64,000 nucleotides of DNA from VXNE01 sp965261535 (GTDB taxonomy: Bacteria > Pseudomonadota > Gammaproteobacteria > Pseudomonadales > Azotimanducaceae). Within the stretch, counting starts at the first letter, position 1. The number at the start of each line of letters is the position of its first letter. Location of the stretch: the NCBI GenBank assembly GCA_965261535.1, contig OZ253469.1, positions 1,984,001 to 2,048,000 of the forward strand. The letters are read 5' to 3'. This document shows positions 1 to 8,305 of the stretch, one piece after another. Made by a program: the position numbers and the translations under genes. The notes beneath the pieces are model-generated. The model saw only the letters and a program-made list of their open reading frames with translations. It did not search any database and was not told the origin of the DNA.

Positions 1-21
1 CAGAACGCTAGCGGCGTGAAT

Positions 22-1227
22 CTACGGGACCGTCGAATCGTGAGCTTCAGCCGTTCTCGGCTCGTCACGGTCCGGCATTGCAGCCCGCTCCGCGCGCGTC
101 GGCGACTTCCGGGTCAGTTCGAATTTCCGAGCCAGGTCGCGTTTGTGCCGCAACTGATTCGCGTATTGCATCAACACGAACTTGCGGTGAGCCCTGGGGC
201 AGCCGTCTAGTACCTTGTAGAACGCCTTTCTCACCCTCGGGTCGAGTTCTGCGCAGCCGTCAAGGGCAAGCACGTGCGTTGGATAAGTCTTGAGGTTGCG
301 AACAATCATTCGGTCCACATGGGCGAGAAGGTCTTCCGCCTGCTCGAAGCCGCCCTCTACCCTCGCGCCGAAGGATACGTGCACCCTCCCCTTGAAGCCG
401 AAGATGCCCGTGGCCATGCTGCGGATGTCTTCCCCTTCGTTCTTGTCGTATTTGCCGTCACGATCCATGAAGTACAGTTCTTTCGCCTTCGTCGCGGCGC
501 AGGGATCGAGTTCGTAGGAAATAGAGACGGGTACCAGGGCAACCTGATCGAGCCACTCATCGAACGAGCGGAACGCTTCCCGGTAGGCCAGCAGGAACAT
601 CTTGAACAGCGCCGGATTGGATTGATCAACGCCATCCTTGGCCCGCCCCTCCCGCTGCGCGATCCAAACGGATTCTCCCGATTCGATGGCTGACCGAATG
701 TAGCAGGACGTTTTCATCAACGCGGCGAACTGCGCCCTCGCCCCGGTCTCGGCCCGCGCAATCGAAAAGCTCTTGTTCAGCCGCATCAGATCCATCGCTG
801 TTCCGTTCGTTAACAGGTTGTCACCCACTGCGATCTGGGTGGTCCTGCGGCCCGACGACCACAAGGCGTAGTTCATGAAGCCGGAATCGAGAGCGATGTC
901 GCGATGGTTGGAAACGAACAGATGCGGCTGACTCGGGTCGAGGGCGTCGACTCCATCCCAGGTGAAACCCGATGTCGTCCGGCGGATCAGCTTTTCAAAA
1001 TAGGCGGTCAGCGCAAGTTGCAACGCATCCACCGAGTCGAGTTCACGCACCTGCCGCGTCAAACCAAGCTTCGTCGCGGCCAACGTCAATCGGGGGGCAA
1101 GCCGGTAACACCACGGCGCGGCGAACCCAGCGACCCCGCGCAACGCGTTCGGGTCTTCCACCAACCGGCTCAGTACCCCAGGTACTTCGTCGTCGCGATA
1201 CGGACGAATGTCGTCGAAAGCATCCAC
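22..1227 (-). CDS. PlsC-like glycerolipid acyltransferase
   Basis: Probable 1-acyl-sn-glycerol-3-phosphate acyltransferase-type enzyme (LPLAT superfamily) that would transfer an acyl chain to a lysophospholipid-like acceptor at the inner membrane. The sequence shows the acyltransferase block NHRDIALD at residues 107-114 and a second block REGRAKDG at 192-199, which in this superfamily contacts the acceptor phosphate. The catalytic His to Asp distance is six residues rather than the five of a classic HX4D motif, so it belongs to a divergent branch. It has 401 residues, longer than housekeeping PlsC (about 245). No clear signal peptide is visible. It is the last minus-strand gene before the window edge, and the repeat copy at 1314-1720 lies just upstream. 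The acceptor specificity is unknown. Confidence 0.7.
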   Translation of the reverse strand: MDAFDDIRPYRDDEVPGVLSRLVEDPNALRGVAGFAAPWCYRLAPRLTLAATKLGLTRQVRELDSVDALQLALTAYFEKLIRRTTSGFTWDGVDALDPSQPHLFVSNHRDIALDSGFMNYALWSSGRRTTQIAVGDNLLTNGTAMDLMRLNKSFSIARAETGARAQFAALMKTSCYIRSAIESGESVWIAQREGRAKDGVDQSNPALFKMFLLAYREAFRSFDEWLDQVALVPVSISYELDPCAATKAKELYFMDRDGKYDKNEGEDIRSMATGIFGFKGRVHVSFGARVEGGFEQAEDLLAHVDRMIVRNLKTYPTHVLALDGCAELDPRVRKAFYKVLDGCPRAHRKFVLMQYANQLRHKRDLARKFELTRKSPTRAERAAMPDRDEPRTAEAHDSTVP

Positions 1228-1291
1228 AGACGGAAGTTAACCCATTATCGCCCGAGTTCCTAATACGGTTTTTCCCCATCCACCGCGAAGA

Positions 1292-1720
1292 TCACGGTGA
1301 TAAATTGACAATCCCTATGCGGTCGCCGGCGAAGGTGCCCAGGTAGTAGACACCGTCGCGCCGCAAGGCAACGGTGACACCGCCCATCGGCGCGCCTTCG
1401 TGCGCGATGATCACCTGCTCCGATAGATCTTCCGGGTCGAGGGCGACAATCTCGAAGGGCATGCCGCAGGCACCCTCGGGCACCGAAATACAGGCCAACA
1501 TCTGGGCGATGGAACCGGTGTGCGACGCAACGAGCAGACGCCCATCCTCGGACCAGGAGCTGTTATCCAGGGGCTTCATTGTCCGCTCGGCCGCGATCGT
1601 CCCCGTGGCGATATAGATCTTGCGGGCACCATTGAAGGTGTTGAGATACGCGTAACGTTCATCGTCCGACTTCTCTATGCCGTTCGGAAACGGCGCATCG
1701 CTGCCCGGCAGTCTGCTGAA
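1292..1720 (-). pseudogene. Truncated 3' copy of beta-propeller lipoprotein gene
   Basis: This stretch encodes the last roughly 140 residues of the protein made from 4015-5073 and ends in its own stop, but has no start, signal peptide or N-terminal half. Near-identity begins at 1314 and stops abruptly at 1720; beyond that the frame runs into unrelated sequence. Only about seven mismatches separate the copies over 407 bp, several of them silent, so the duplication is recent or gene conversion keeps the copies alike. The far C-terminus differs (GIVNLSP here, GIVDLTH in the full gene). It is most likely non-functional debris from the insertion of the OLD-like gene. Confidence 0.85.
1314..1720. 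repeat. 407-bp direct repeat, left copy
   Basis: Direct repeat of 4037-4443, same orientation, offset exactly 2723 bp, about 98% identical by eye (seven mismatches, no indel seen). It contains the 3' end of the beta-propeller lipoprotein gene. The two copies flank the OLD-like ATPase gene, which suggests insertion with target duplication, or import of an island carrying its own copy of the gene end. Recombination between copies would delete the intervening DNA. Confidence 0.92.
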
Positions 1721-1917
1721 GAAGCGAAATAACTCCACGCACCACGGGGAGGTGCACTTTGCCGTAGGGTCCACGAGACCGCCTGCGGTAATATCCCGCC
1801 GACATAGAGTGCCCCCAGACCCACCTTGATATAGTGGTTCCGGGTGTGATGCCCTACGAAGTGATCGCTCCAGGAAATGCTGCGCCATGCGAAGGGCTTG
1901 CAGGAGAACAGCCGCCC

Positions 1918-3660
1918 ATGCTGACAAAGATCACCGTCCGCAATTTCAAGCGCTTCGGGGAGGCCGAGATCGAGCTCGGCAACCCCGTGGTTTTCATCGG
2001 CCCGAACAACTCTGGCAAGACTTCGGCCTTACAGGCCCTTGCGCTCTGGAACATCGGCCTCAAGCGCTGGAACGAGCGGCGCTCCGGCAAGAAGACGCCC
2101 GAGAAACGGCCCGGGGTCACGGTGAATCGCCGCGACCTGGTCGCCCTCCCGATGCCGAACGCGAACCTCCTGTGGCACGAACTGCGCGTTCGAGACGTCC
2201 GCCACGTCGACGGTCGCCAGCGGACCAGCAATGTGCGGATCGACACCGTCGTGGAAGGAGTGACCGGGGATCAAAGCTGGACCTGTGGACTGGAGTTCGA
2301 CTACGCAAACGAGGAGTCCTTCTACTGCCGCCCGCTGCGTCTTTCGGACGATGGCGCGCCCGAGCGCATGCCGGTCCCTGAGGAAGCGGGCTCGACGCAG
2401 ATCGCCTTTCTGCCGGCAATGTCCGGTCTCGCGGCGACGGAGACGCGCCTGGACCAAGGTGCCGTCAACGTTCGGATCGGGGAAGGTCGAACCGCCGAGG
2501 TCCTGCGCAATCTCTGCTACCGGATCCACGAAGATCGTCCGGAGAAGTGGGTGGTCCTCTCAGAGCAGATCGAGAGCCTGTTCGGGTCCGAACTCGACCC
2601 TCCCCGCTATGTCGCGGAACGCGGGGAGATCGTGATGACCTACCGCGAGTCCGGTGTGACGCTCGACCTGTCGTCAACCGGGAGGGGTCTTCAGCAGACC
2701 CTGCTCCTGCTGGCGTACATGTACGCAAATCCCGGTGCCGTGCTGTTGCTGGACGAGCCCGACGCTCATCTCGAGATCCTTCGCCAGCGCCAGATCTATC
2801 AACTCCTGACGGATGTGGGGCGTCAAAGCGGAAGCCAGATCGTCGCCGCGAGTCACTCCGAGGTTCTACTGAATGAAGCTGCGGACCGAGACCTCGTCGT
2901 AGCCTTCGTCGGCCGACCCCACCGCATCGACGGTCGCCACAGTCAGGTCCTCAAGGCTCTCCGCGACATCGGGTTCGAACAGTACTATCAGGCCGAGCAG
3001 ACCGGCTGGGTGCTGTACCTCGAGGGTTCAACCGATCTCGCCGTGCTTCAGGCGTTCGCCCGAAAGATGGGGCACGGCGCAGCATCGGCCGCGCTCGAGC
3101 GTCCTTTCGTACGCTATGTAGGTAACCAGCCGACTGCCGTTCAGCGCCACTACCACGGAATACGGGAGGCGCTTTCCAACCTGAAGGGAGTCGCGCTCTT
3201 TGATCGACTCGAAGGTGGCCTGCCCGACATCGCCCCGGTCCAATGCTTGATGTGGGAGCAACGCGAAATCGAGAACTACCTGTGCTCTCGGGCGACCTTG
3301 GAAGCGTATGCGGTCAAGTCGGCTACAAATGACGTGCCCGGTCCTCTGTTCATCAGGGCAGAGGCTGCCGAGCGGCTTGAAGCGATGCGCGAAGCTATTC
3401 AAGAGATCAGCTCTGCGCTGGAGAGGCTTGGTCGAGGCTCACCTTGGGATCGCGACACCAAGGTCAGCGACGACTTCCTGGATCCCCTGTTCCGGGCTTA
3501 CTTCGAGAAGCTCCACCTCCCCAATCTCATGGCGAAGAAGAACTTCTACGAGCTGGCCCAGTACGTTCCCGAAGAAGAGATCCATCATGAAATCCGCGAA
3601 AAGCTGGACTCGATAGCACGGACCGCATCGAGTGCCGTGACCCGGCCAGGCGGCGTGTAA
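1918..3660 (+). CDS. OLD-like AAA ATPase/TOPRIM nuclease
   Basis: A 580-residue ABC-type ATPase of the overcoming-lysogenization-defect (OLD) group, whose members are DNA nucleases in phage defence or DNA repair. Visible: Walker A GPNNSGKT at 28-35, signature-like SSTGRGLQQ, Walker B VLLLDEPDAH with D279-E280, then a C-terminal TOPRIM-like region with LEGSTD (E369, D373) and LFDRLEGG (D429). The usual TOPRIM DxD is not evident at the second site. The start at 1918 is chosen because MLTKITVRNFKRF is the canonical beginning of such ATPases and GGAG lies upstream; the frame is open back to 1834 but the extension looks like junction sequence. It is oriented opposite to its neighbours, has no partner gene such as a UvrD-like helicase, and is bracketed by the 407-bp repeat, so acquisition is likely. 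Substrate and role are inferred. Confidence 0.85.
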   Translation: MLTKITVRNFKRFGEAEIELGNPVVFIGPNNSGKTSALQALALWNIGLKRWNERRSGKKTPEKRPGVTVNRRDLVALPMPNANLLWHELRVRDVRHVDGRQRTSNVRIDTVVEGVTGDQSWTCGLEFDYANEESFYCRPLRLSDDGAPERMPVPEEAGSTQIAFLPAMSGLAATETRLDQGAVNVRIGEGRTAEVLRNLCYRIHEDRPEKWVVLSEQIESLFGSELDPPRYVAERGEIVMTYRESGVTLDLSSTGRGLQQTLLLLAYMYANPGAVLLLDEPDAHLEILRQRQIYQLLTDVGRQSGSQIVAASHSEVLLNEAADRDLVVAFVGRPHRIDGRHSQVLKALRDIGFEQYYQAEQTGWVLYLEGSTDLAVLQAFARKMGHGAASAALERPFVRYVGNQPTAVQRHYHGIREALSNLKGVALFDRLEGGLPDIAPVQCLMWEQREIENYLCSRATLEAYAVKSATNDVPGPLFIRAEAAERLEAMREAIQEISSALERLGRGSPWDRDTKVSDDFLDPLFRAYFEKLHLPNLMAKKNFYELAQYVPEEEIHHEIREKLDSIARTASSAVTRPGGV

Positions 3661-4014
3661 CCCGCCCTTCGCATTGCTCAATTTCAAGACGTTCGGCGTC
3701 AGGTCGAGTTGGCCTTCGAGCTGAACCCGGGCAGGCCCTGGGCGCGGATAGCGGAGATGCTACGCGCCGCGCAGGAAGCGGTGTTAAAGCTGGGGAGTCG
3801 GTGGCAGCTTTGTGAGCGAGCAGACGCTTGTCGGCGGTGTTGCGCGCGAACAGCAGCGCGTGCACATGGAGCGCTTCGCGATAGATGGTCTGCCGATGCT
3901 ATCGACGAGCGCAAAGCGCGGCGGTCTCTTGCAGCTCGACCTTCTTGATCATGCCCATCCCCGTCTCTGCACGATCCTGAACCAAATCGCTGCGTTCGTT
4001 GGTGTGTCCGGCAA
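3661..4014. other. 354 bp without a supportable gene
   Basis: This stretch lies between the OLD-like gene and the right repeat copy. Short open frames exist on both strands (for example 3709-3948 and 3812-4069 plus), but none has a ribosome binding site, a recognisable domain or convincing composition. It is probably residual island DNA. No terminal inverted repeat or integrase was seen. Confidence 0.6.
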
Positions 4015-5073
4015 TCAATGTGTCAAGTCCACGATGCCTATGCGGTCGCCGGCGAAGGTGCCCAGGTAGTAGACACCGTCGCGCCGCAAGGCAACGGTGA
4101 CACCGCCCATCGGCGCGCCTTCGTGCGCGATGATCACCTGCTCCGACAGATCTTCCGGGTCGAGGGCGACAATCTCGAAGGGCATGCCGCAGGCACCCTC
4201 GGGCACCGAAATACAGGCCAACATCTGGGCGATGGAACCGGTGTGCGACGCAACGAGCAGACGCCCATCCTCGGACCAGGAGCTGTTGTCCAAAGGCTTC
4301 ATTGTCCGCTCGACCGCGATCATCCCCGTGGCGATATAGATCTTGCGGGCACCATCGAAGGTGTTGAGATACGCGTAACGTTCATCGTCCGACTTCTCTA
4401 TGCCGTTCGGAAACGGCGCATCGCTGCCCGGCAGTCTGCTGAAACCCGACGCTTGCGACCAGACGTAGGCCCATCCTGTGTCGAAACCGAGTTGCGCGCG
4501 AAGGAACGCCCAGGTGTCGCTGCCTCGGTCAAACATGCGCGTCACCCAGAAACCACCGTCTCGCAATACGACGACATCGTTGAGATAGCCTCCTTCGGGA
4601 GCTTCGGCGCAGCCACGCCAAGTCAATGTGCCCTCTGCGGTGACCTGGAACAGTTCCACGGACTCCCGACCCGCGTGATTGACGACGGCTAGTTGGTGCC
4701 GTCCATCCGAACGGGTCTGCAAGTCGATGCCGTGCGGCGAGAATGATTCGGGAAAGGCGCAACTCGGATCGCCCCATTCCGGCTCCATCCGGACGGATGG
4801 CCCGGGAAACAATGTGGTCAGCGACCGCGTCTGCGGTTCGTACAGGACCAGGCTGCCCCCACTACCGACCATGCCACCGAACTGGCTGACGATAATGCGT
4901 CCGTCCGGGGCCAGGGCCATATCTTCCGGATTCTGAAACCGGCAATCGACATCGATGCCGAAGCCGTTCTCGCAACCCAGGATGGGCGTCAGGCTGTCGC
5001 CGCCGCATCCCGCCAGGAGCAACGCCGCAACGCCGCCCGCAAGACATCGCCGGGAGGGGCTAGTATTCGGCAT
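4015..5073 (-). CDS. Beta-propeller lipoprotein (SMP-30/NHL-like)
   Basis: A 352-residue predicted lipoprotein of unknown substrate. The start at 5073 gives an N-terminal signal peptide with lipobox LLLAGCGG; a longer open frame reaches 5235 but lacks signal-peptide character. After the lipobox the chain shows repeated blade-like segments such as NPEDMALAPDGRIIVSQFGG, SPHGIDLQTRSDG and DGVYYLGTFAGDRIGIVDL, as in SMP-30/gluconolactonase or NHL-type beta-propellers. The start overlaps the end of the TonB-domain lipoprotein gene by 14 bp, pointing to translational coupling and a common function at the outer membrane. Its 3' 407 bp are duplicated at 1314-1720. It could be a hydrolase or a ligand-binding surface protein; the sequence does not decide. 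Confidence 0.8.
   Translation of the reverse strand: MPNTSPSRRCLAGGVAALLLAGCGGDSLTPILGCENGFGIDVDCRFQNPEDMALAPDGRIIVSQFGGMVGSGGSLVLYEPQTRSLTTLFPGPSVRMEPEWGDPSCAFPESFSPHGIDLQTRSDGRHQLAVVNHAGRESVELFQVTAEGTLTWRGCAEAPEGGYLNDVVVLRDGGFWVTRMFDRGSDTWAFLRAQLGFDTGWAYVWSQASGFSRLPGSDAPFPNGIEKSDDERYAYLNTFDGARKIYIATGMIAVERTMKPLDNSSWSEDGRLLVASHTGSIAQMLACISVPEGACGMPFEIVALDPEDLSEQVIIAHEGAPMGGVTVALRRDGVYYLGTFAGDRIGIVDLTH
4037..4443. repeat. 407-bp direct repeat, right copy
   Basis: Right-hand partner of the repeat at 1314-1720, lying inside the intact lipoprotein gene. Identity begins at CCTATGCGGTCGCC and ends at GTCTGCTGAA. This copy is in its natural context, so it is the probable parent. Confidence 0.92.
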
Positions 5074-5503
5074 ATTCGTCTTCTTCTTCGAGTTTGAAGC
5101 GCAAGGTGCTGACGACGCCCGGGGTCTCGACGGACTTGCCGTCCACCATCGCCCCGCGGAAACGCCACTGCACGATGGATGCAAGCGCCGCCCCCTCGAA
5201 TACGCCTTCGGGCTCCGCTTCCACAACCTCTGCATTGACCACCATACCCTCGGCGGTCACGTCGTAGCTTACGACGACATAACCCTCTATCTCCTCGGCT
5301 TTCGCGTCGGGCGGATAGACCATATCTGCGCCCGACAGGAACTGCGGGGGCGAAGAAGACGCGCACGCCACCAGCAGCATCGGTAGTAGCAGGCTCGCCA
5401 GCGTCGCTTTCAAGCAACCGCGCGCCTGCTGCTCGAAACATCGCGCTGGGGAGCGCGAGGGGGCACCCCTCGCCAGAAACAGTGTCCCTTGAATCACGGA
5501 CAC
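5060..5503 (-). CDS. TonB C-terminal domain lipoprotein
   Basis: A 147-residue protein with a TonB-like C-terminal domain: GYVVVSYDVTAEGMVVNAEV followed by ASIVQWRFRGA, the pattern of PF03544. A hydrophobic stretch ending in LLVACASS (Cys near residue 47) is a lipobox, so the protein is probably exported and lipidated. The annotated ATG leaves an unusually long n-region; a TTG at 5413 would give a normal signal peptide and may be the true start. It lacks the Pro-rich spacer and inner-membrane anchor of classic TonB, so it may not energise receptors. It overlaps the GH20 gene upstream by 10 bp and the beta-propeller gene downstream by 14 bp, which indicates one operon. Confidence 0.75.
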   Translation of the reverse strand: MSVIQGTLFLARGAPSRSPARCFEQQARGCLKATLASLLLPMLLVACASSSPPQFLSGADMVYPPDAKAEEIEGYVVVSYDVTAEGMVVNAEVVEAEPEGVFEGAALASIVQWRFRGAMVDGKSVETPGVVSTLRFKLEEEDEYAEY

Positions 5504-7443
5504 GCCGGACTCCGTGTGGCCATTGAGAAACGCTCAGCAAGATGCAGGGCGACCGGGAGCATGTACTCCCCGAGAGGTTCGAACGCCGCGTCAGGAACCC
5601 GCGCTTCGCGGCCGCAAAGGTGAGCATCGAGTTGTTCGGCCAGGGAGAAGAGAGTCGCGGATGCCACCGTCAACTCCTCGACGATACCCCGTCCCGAGCA
5701 TCGCTCGACCTGATCGCGCTGGTTGCGCCATCCCGTAACAAGTTCCCGCAAGCGATCCTCATCGCGTATATCGGCGACGCGGCGAGCCGCAAGGCTCTCG
5801 GGAGGAATACAGTCGACCACGCGGTCGAGCGGCGTATCCGCGTCGTAGGGCCGTTCGGTATCCACCGCTCCCGGCACCGATCCTTGTCCGCCGATCAGAC
5901 GTGCGTACCACTTGACCGGTTCCAGCATTTCTATAAGCGGCATCAACCCATGGGTGTCCTCAAGCGACAGTCCCGCCCGCGTCAACCGTTGCCGCACCGC
6001 TGCGCCCAAGTCGACCATACCCATGCGCGCAAGGGTTGCATGCGTGGCCGACAGCCTGCGATACATGTCATCCGTGTTCCGCACATCGCCAAGAGACCAG
6101 AAACGTTCGGCAATGGCGGGCATGCGGCTCCACAGTCTCGTGTCGAGCAACTCATCGGTCACCAACTCCGTCCAAAGGCATGCTTCTCCGCCCAATACGC
6201 GACCCCCGCCCGTGCCACCCTTCCCCCTTGTCTCGACATCCCAGTGTCGCGACAAGGCCAGCACGCCATCGCGCACATGCGCAAGCCGCGGATCGCCGGC
6301 GAGATCCACCCCGATGTCTGTTTCGGGATCGAACGTATAATGCAGATCGGCCGGATAGAACAGGTCCAGGTAGTACGGCACCGAATATATCGTGTCGAAG
6401 CCTTCGCGAAGCGCTCGGCTGCGCGCACCCTTACCGCGCCAACTCTGGATGACAACACTCCGAGGCAAGTCAGGTTGGATGACTTCGTCCCAGGCCACCG
6501 GCGATTTGCCGAGACCGCGCAGGATTTCTGCCATCCGCACGTTGAACGCAGCTTGCAGCGCGCTCCCATCTCGACCGCCCGGCAGCGTGACTTCGTCGCC
6601 ACCGAAGTGGGCGTGCGAATCGGGAAAAACTTGAGCCAGCTCGCCAAAGAGCGTGGCCACGGCGCGCATGGCGTCCTGGTTGTTCGGGTCGATACAGCAA
6701 GTGTGCACGCCGAAACGCCGGCTGATCGCCGAGATCCGCTCGCCGAGCCCCCATTCGGGATGTGCCGCGAGCCAACTCGCCGAGTGCCCCGGCACGTCCA
6801 ACTCCGGGACCACGCGGATGCCGCGCGCGGCGGCGTGCCGCACCAGGGCGCCCAGTTCATCCTGGGTGTAGCGGGCATGACGGTCGGCAAGTTCCGGGTA
6901 TGCCGTTCCCAGGAACCGGAAGCCCTGATCGTCGCTCAGGTGCAGGTGCAGGACGTTGAGCTTGTAGCACTCCATCACGTCCAATGTCCGCTCCAGCGTG
7001 CCGATGGAGATGAAATGGCGTGCCGTGTCGATCATCAGTCCGCGCCAGGCAAACCTCGGGGCATCCTCGACCTCGCAATGCGGGAAGCAATGTTCCTCGC
7101 CATTGCGGCAGACCAGTTGGGTCAAAGTTGCGAGTGCGCGCAGCACACCCCACTCCGCCGGGGCCTCGATGGTTATGCGCCCACGCGAGATGTCCATTCG
7201 ATAGCGCTCGTCGTCCCCGAGCGCCGGATACTCCGAGGCCGGTCCAGAAACGATATCGAGCCTCACGTGGCCCCGCTTCGGATCGCCCGCCGCAGATCCG
7301 CCCATGATGGACGCCAGCCGGCGCTCGAAACGCGACACTGCCGCCGCCAGTCGCGGGGAAACCGCGCCCTTCGCTTCGAGTCTACCCGCGGGCGTGTATC
7401 CGCTGCCGGGCAGCAGCTTCTGTGGCAGGGGCATCAGGTTCAT
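5494..7443 (-). CDS. GH20 beta-N-acetylhexosaminidase
   Basis: Hydrolyses terminal N-acetyl-hexosamine residues, for example from chitooligosaccharides or peptidoglycan-derived sugars. The 649-residue chain has an N-terminal GH20b-like domain (about 1-125) and a TIM barrel starting near 130. Within it are HLHLSDDQGF (167-176) and the catalytic pair in HFGGDEV (D283-E284), in which Asp positions the substrate acetamido group and Glu is the acid/base. A further domain of about 150 residues follows the barrel. There is no signal peptide, so the enzyme is probably cytoplasmic. The start overlaps the upstream amidotransferase stop by 4 bp and the stop overlaps the TonB-domain gene by 10 bp. Operon context suggests amino-sugar use, but no transporter or NAG kinase is nearby. 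Confidence 0.9.
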   Translation of the reverse strand: MNLMPLPQKLLPGSGYTPAGRLEAKGAVSPRLAAAVSRFERRLASIMGGSAAGDPKRGHVRLDIVSGPASEYPALGDDERYRMDISRGRITIEAPAEWGVLRALATLTQLVCRNGEEHCFPHCEVEDAPRFAWRGLMIDTARHFISIGTLERTLDVMECYKLNVLHLHLSDDQGFRFLGTAYPELADRHARYTQDELGALVRHAAARGIRVVPELDVPGHSASWLAAHPEWGLGERISAISRRFGVHTCCIDPNNQDAMRAVATLFGELAQVFPDSHAHFGGDEVTLPGGRDGSALQAAFNVRMAEILRGLGKSPVAWDEVIQPDLPRSVVIQSWRGKGARSRALREGFDTIYSVPYYLDLFYPADLHYTFDPETDIGVDLAGDPRLAHVRDGVLALSRHWDVETRGKGGTGGGRVLGGEACLWTELVTDELLDTRLWSRMPAIAERFWSLGDVRNTDDMYRRLSATHATLARMGMVDLGAAVRQRLTRAGLSLEDTHGLMPLIEMLEPVKWYARLIGGQGSVPGAVDTERPYDADTPLDRVVDCIPPESLAARRVADIRDEDRLRELVTGWRNQRDQVERCSGRGIVEELTVASATLFSLAEQLDAHLCGREARVPDAAFEPLGEYMLPVALHLAERFSMATRSPACP

Positions 7444-8156
7444 CGGTGCGCCACCCGCTTCAGGTTTCGATACAAGCCGCGACAGTCGTCGCCAAAGGAT
7501 GCAACACGTTCGGCGACGTCGCCCCGCAGAGCGGCAAGCGCATCTTCACCCATCGCGCGGCGAAGCGCGGTCGCATAGACGGGAATCGCAGCCCACTCAT
7601 CCACTGTCTCGCCAGTGATCTCGACATGATATTGCAGGCCGTAGGCGCAGGTGCCATACCGGAACGCCTGCACGGCGCAGTGCGCGGAACCGGCCAGCAC
7701 CGTCGCCCCCTCGGACAGCGCCGAGACCTGGGCACCGTGCCATTGCAGCACCGTCATCGGACTGCTCATGCCGCGAAACAGTGGATCTGTCCTGCCGGCG
7801 GATGTCAGGCCCACCTGCATGACGCCGACTTCCGGCGTCTCGGCCATCGAGACCCAACCGCCCAAGGCCACGGCAAGAAGCTGATGGCCCAGGCAAACGC
7901 CGAGGAACGGGCGCTGCATTTCGATGACGAATCGCCTGATGGCCGCCTTCTCTTCGATCAGCCATGCATGTTCGGATTCCTGCCAAACATCCTGCGGGCC
8001 GCCCATGACGAGCATCATGTCGTAGGGCGTGAGATCGGGAATAGAGTCGCCACGGTCGAGTTCGATTACATCCCAGGGGTAACCGTCCTCGCGAAAGAGG
8101 TTCCTAAACATCCCTGGATGTTCTACCTTGGCATGCTGGAAAACGACGATTCTCAT
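7440..8156 (-). CDS. Class I glutamine amidotransferase
   Basis: A stand-alone class I (triad) glutamine amidotransferase-like protein of about 238 residues. The nucleophile elbow GVCLGHQ has the catalytic Cys at residue 88, and YHVEI supplies the His and Glu. The fold resembles GMP synthase GATase or gamma-glutamyl-GABA hydrolase types. The start at 8156 (MRIVVFQHA) fits the family N-terminus; the frame continues to an ATG at 8192. It is the first gene of the operon leading into GH20 through an ATGA overlap. Without a synthetase partner, it may be a hydrolase acting on gamma-glutamyl compounds. The link with hexosaminidase is unexplained. Confidence 0.85.
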   Translation of the reverse strand: MRIVVFQHAKVEHPGMFRNLFREDGYPWDVIELDRGDSIPDLTPYDMMLVMGGPQDVWQESEHAWLIEEKAAIRRFVIEMQRPFLGVCLGHQLLAVALGGWVSMAETPEVGVMQVGLTSAGRTDPLFRGMSSPMTVLQWHGAQVSALSEGATVLAGSAHCAVQAFRYGTCAYGLQYHVEITGETVDEWAAIPVYATALRRAMGEDALAALRGDVAERVASFGDDCRGLYRNLKRVAHR

Positions 8157-8305
8157 GGCCTTGTCGACATGGAGGTTGCCGCAGTCTGCCATAGACTGCC
8201 GCGAAGGCGCTCAGCCATGCCGACGCGCCGCGCCGCAAGAGCGAACCTTGTCAAAAGCCGGCGGGACAGCGACCATCGGCCCAACGCACGAAACTGGATG
8301 CAGGA

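Noticed and set aside
5542..7578. 678-codon open frame on the plus strand
   Set aside because: It lies antisense to the GH20 gene, whose catalytic motifs are intact; the plus-strand translation has no domain and reflects high-GC antisense codon structure.
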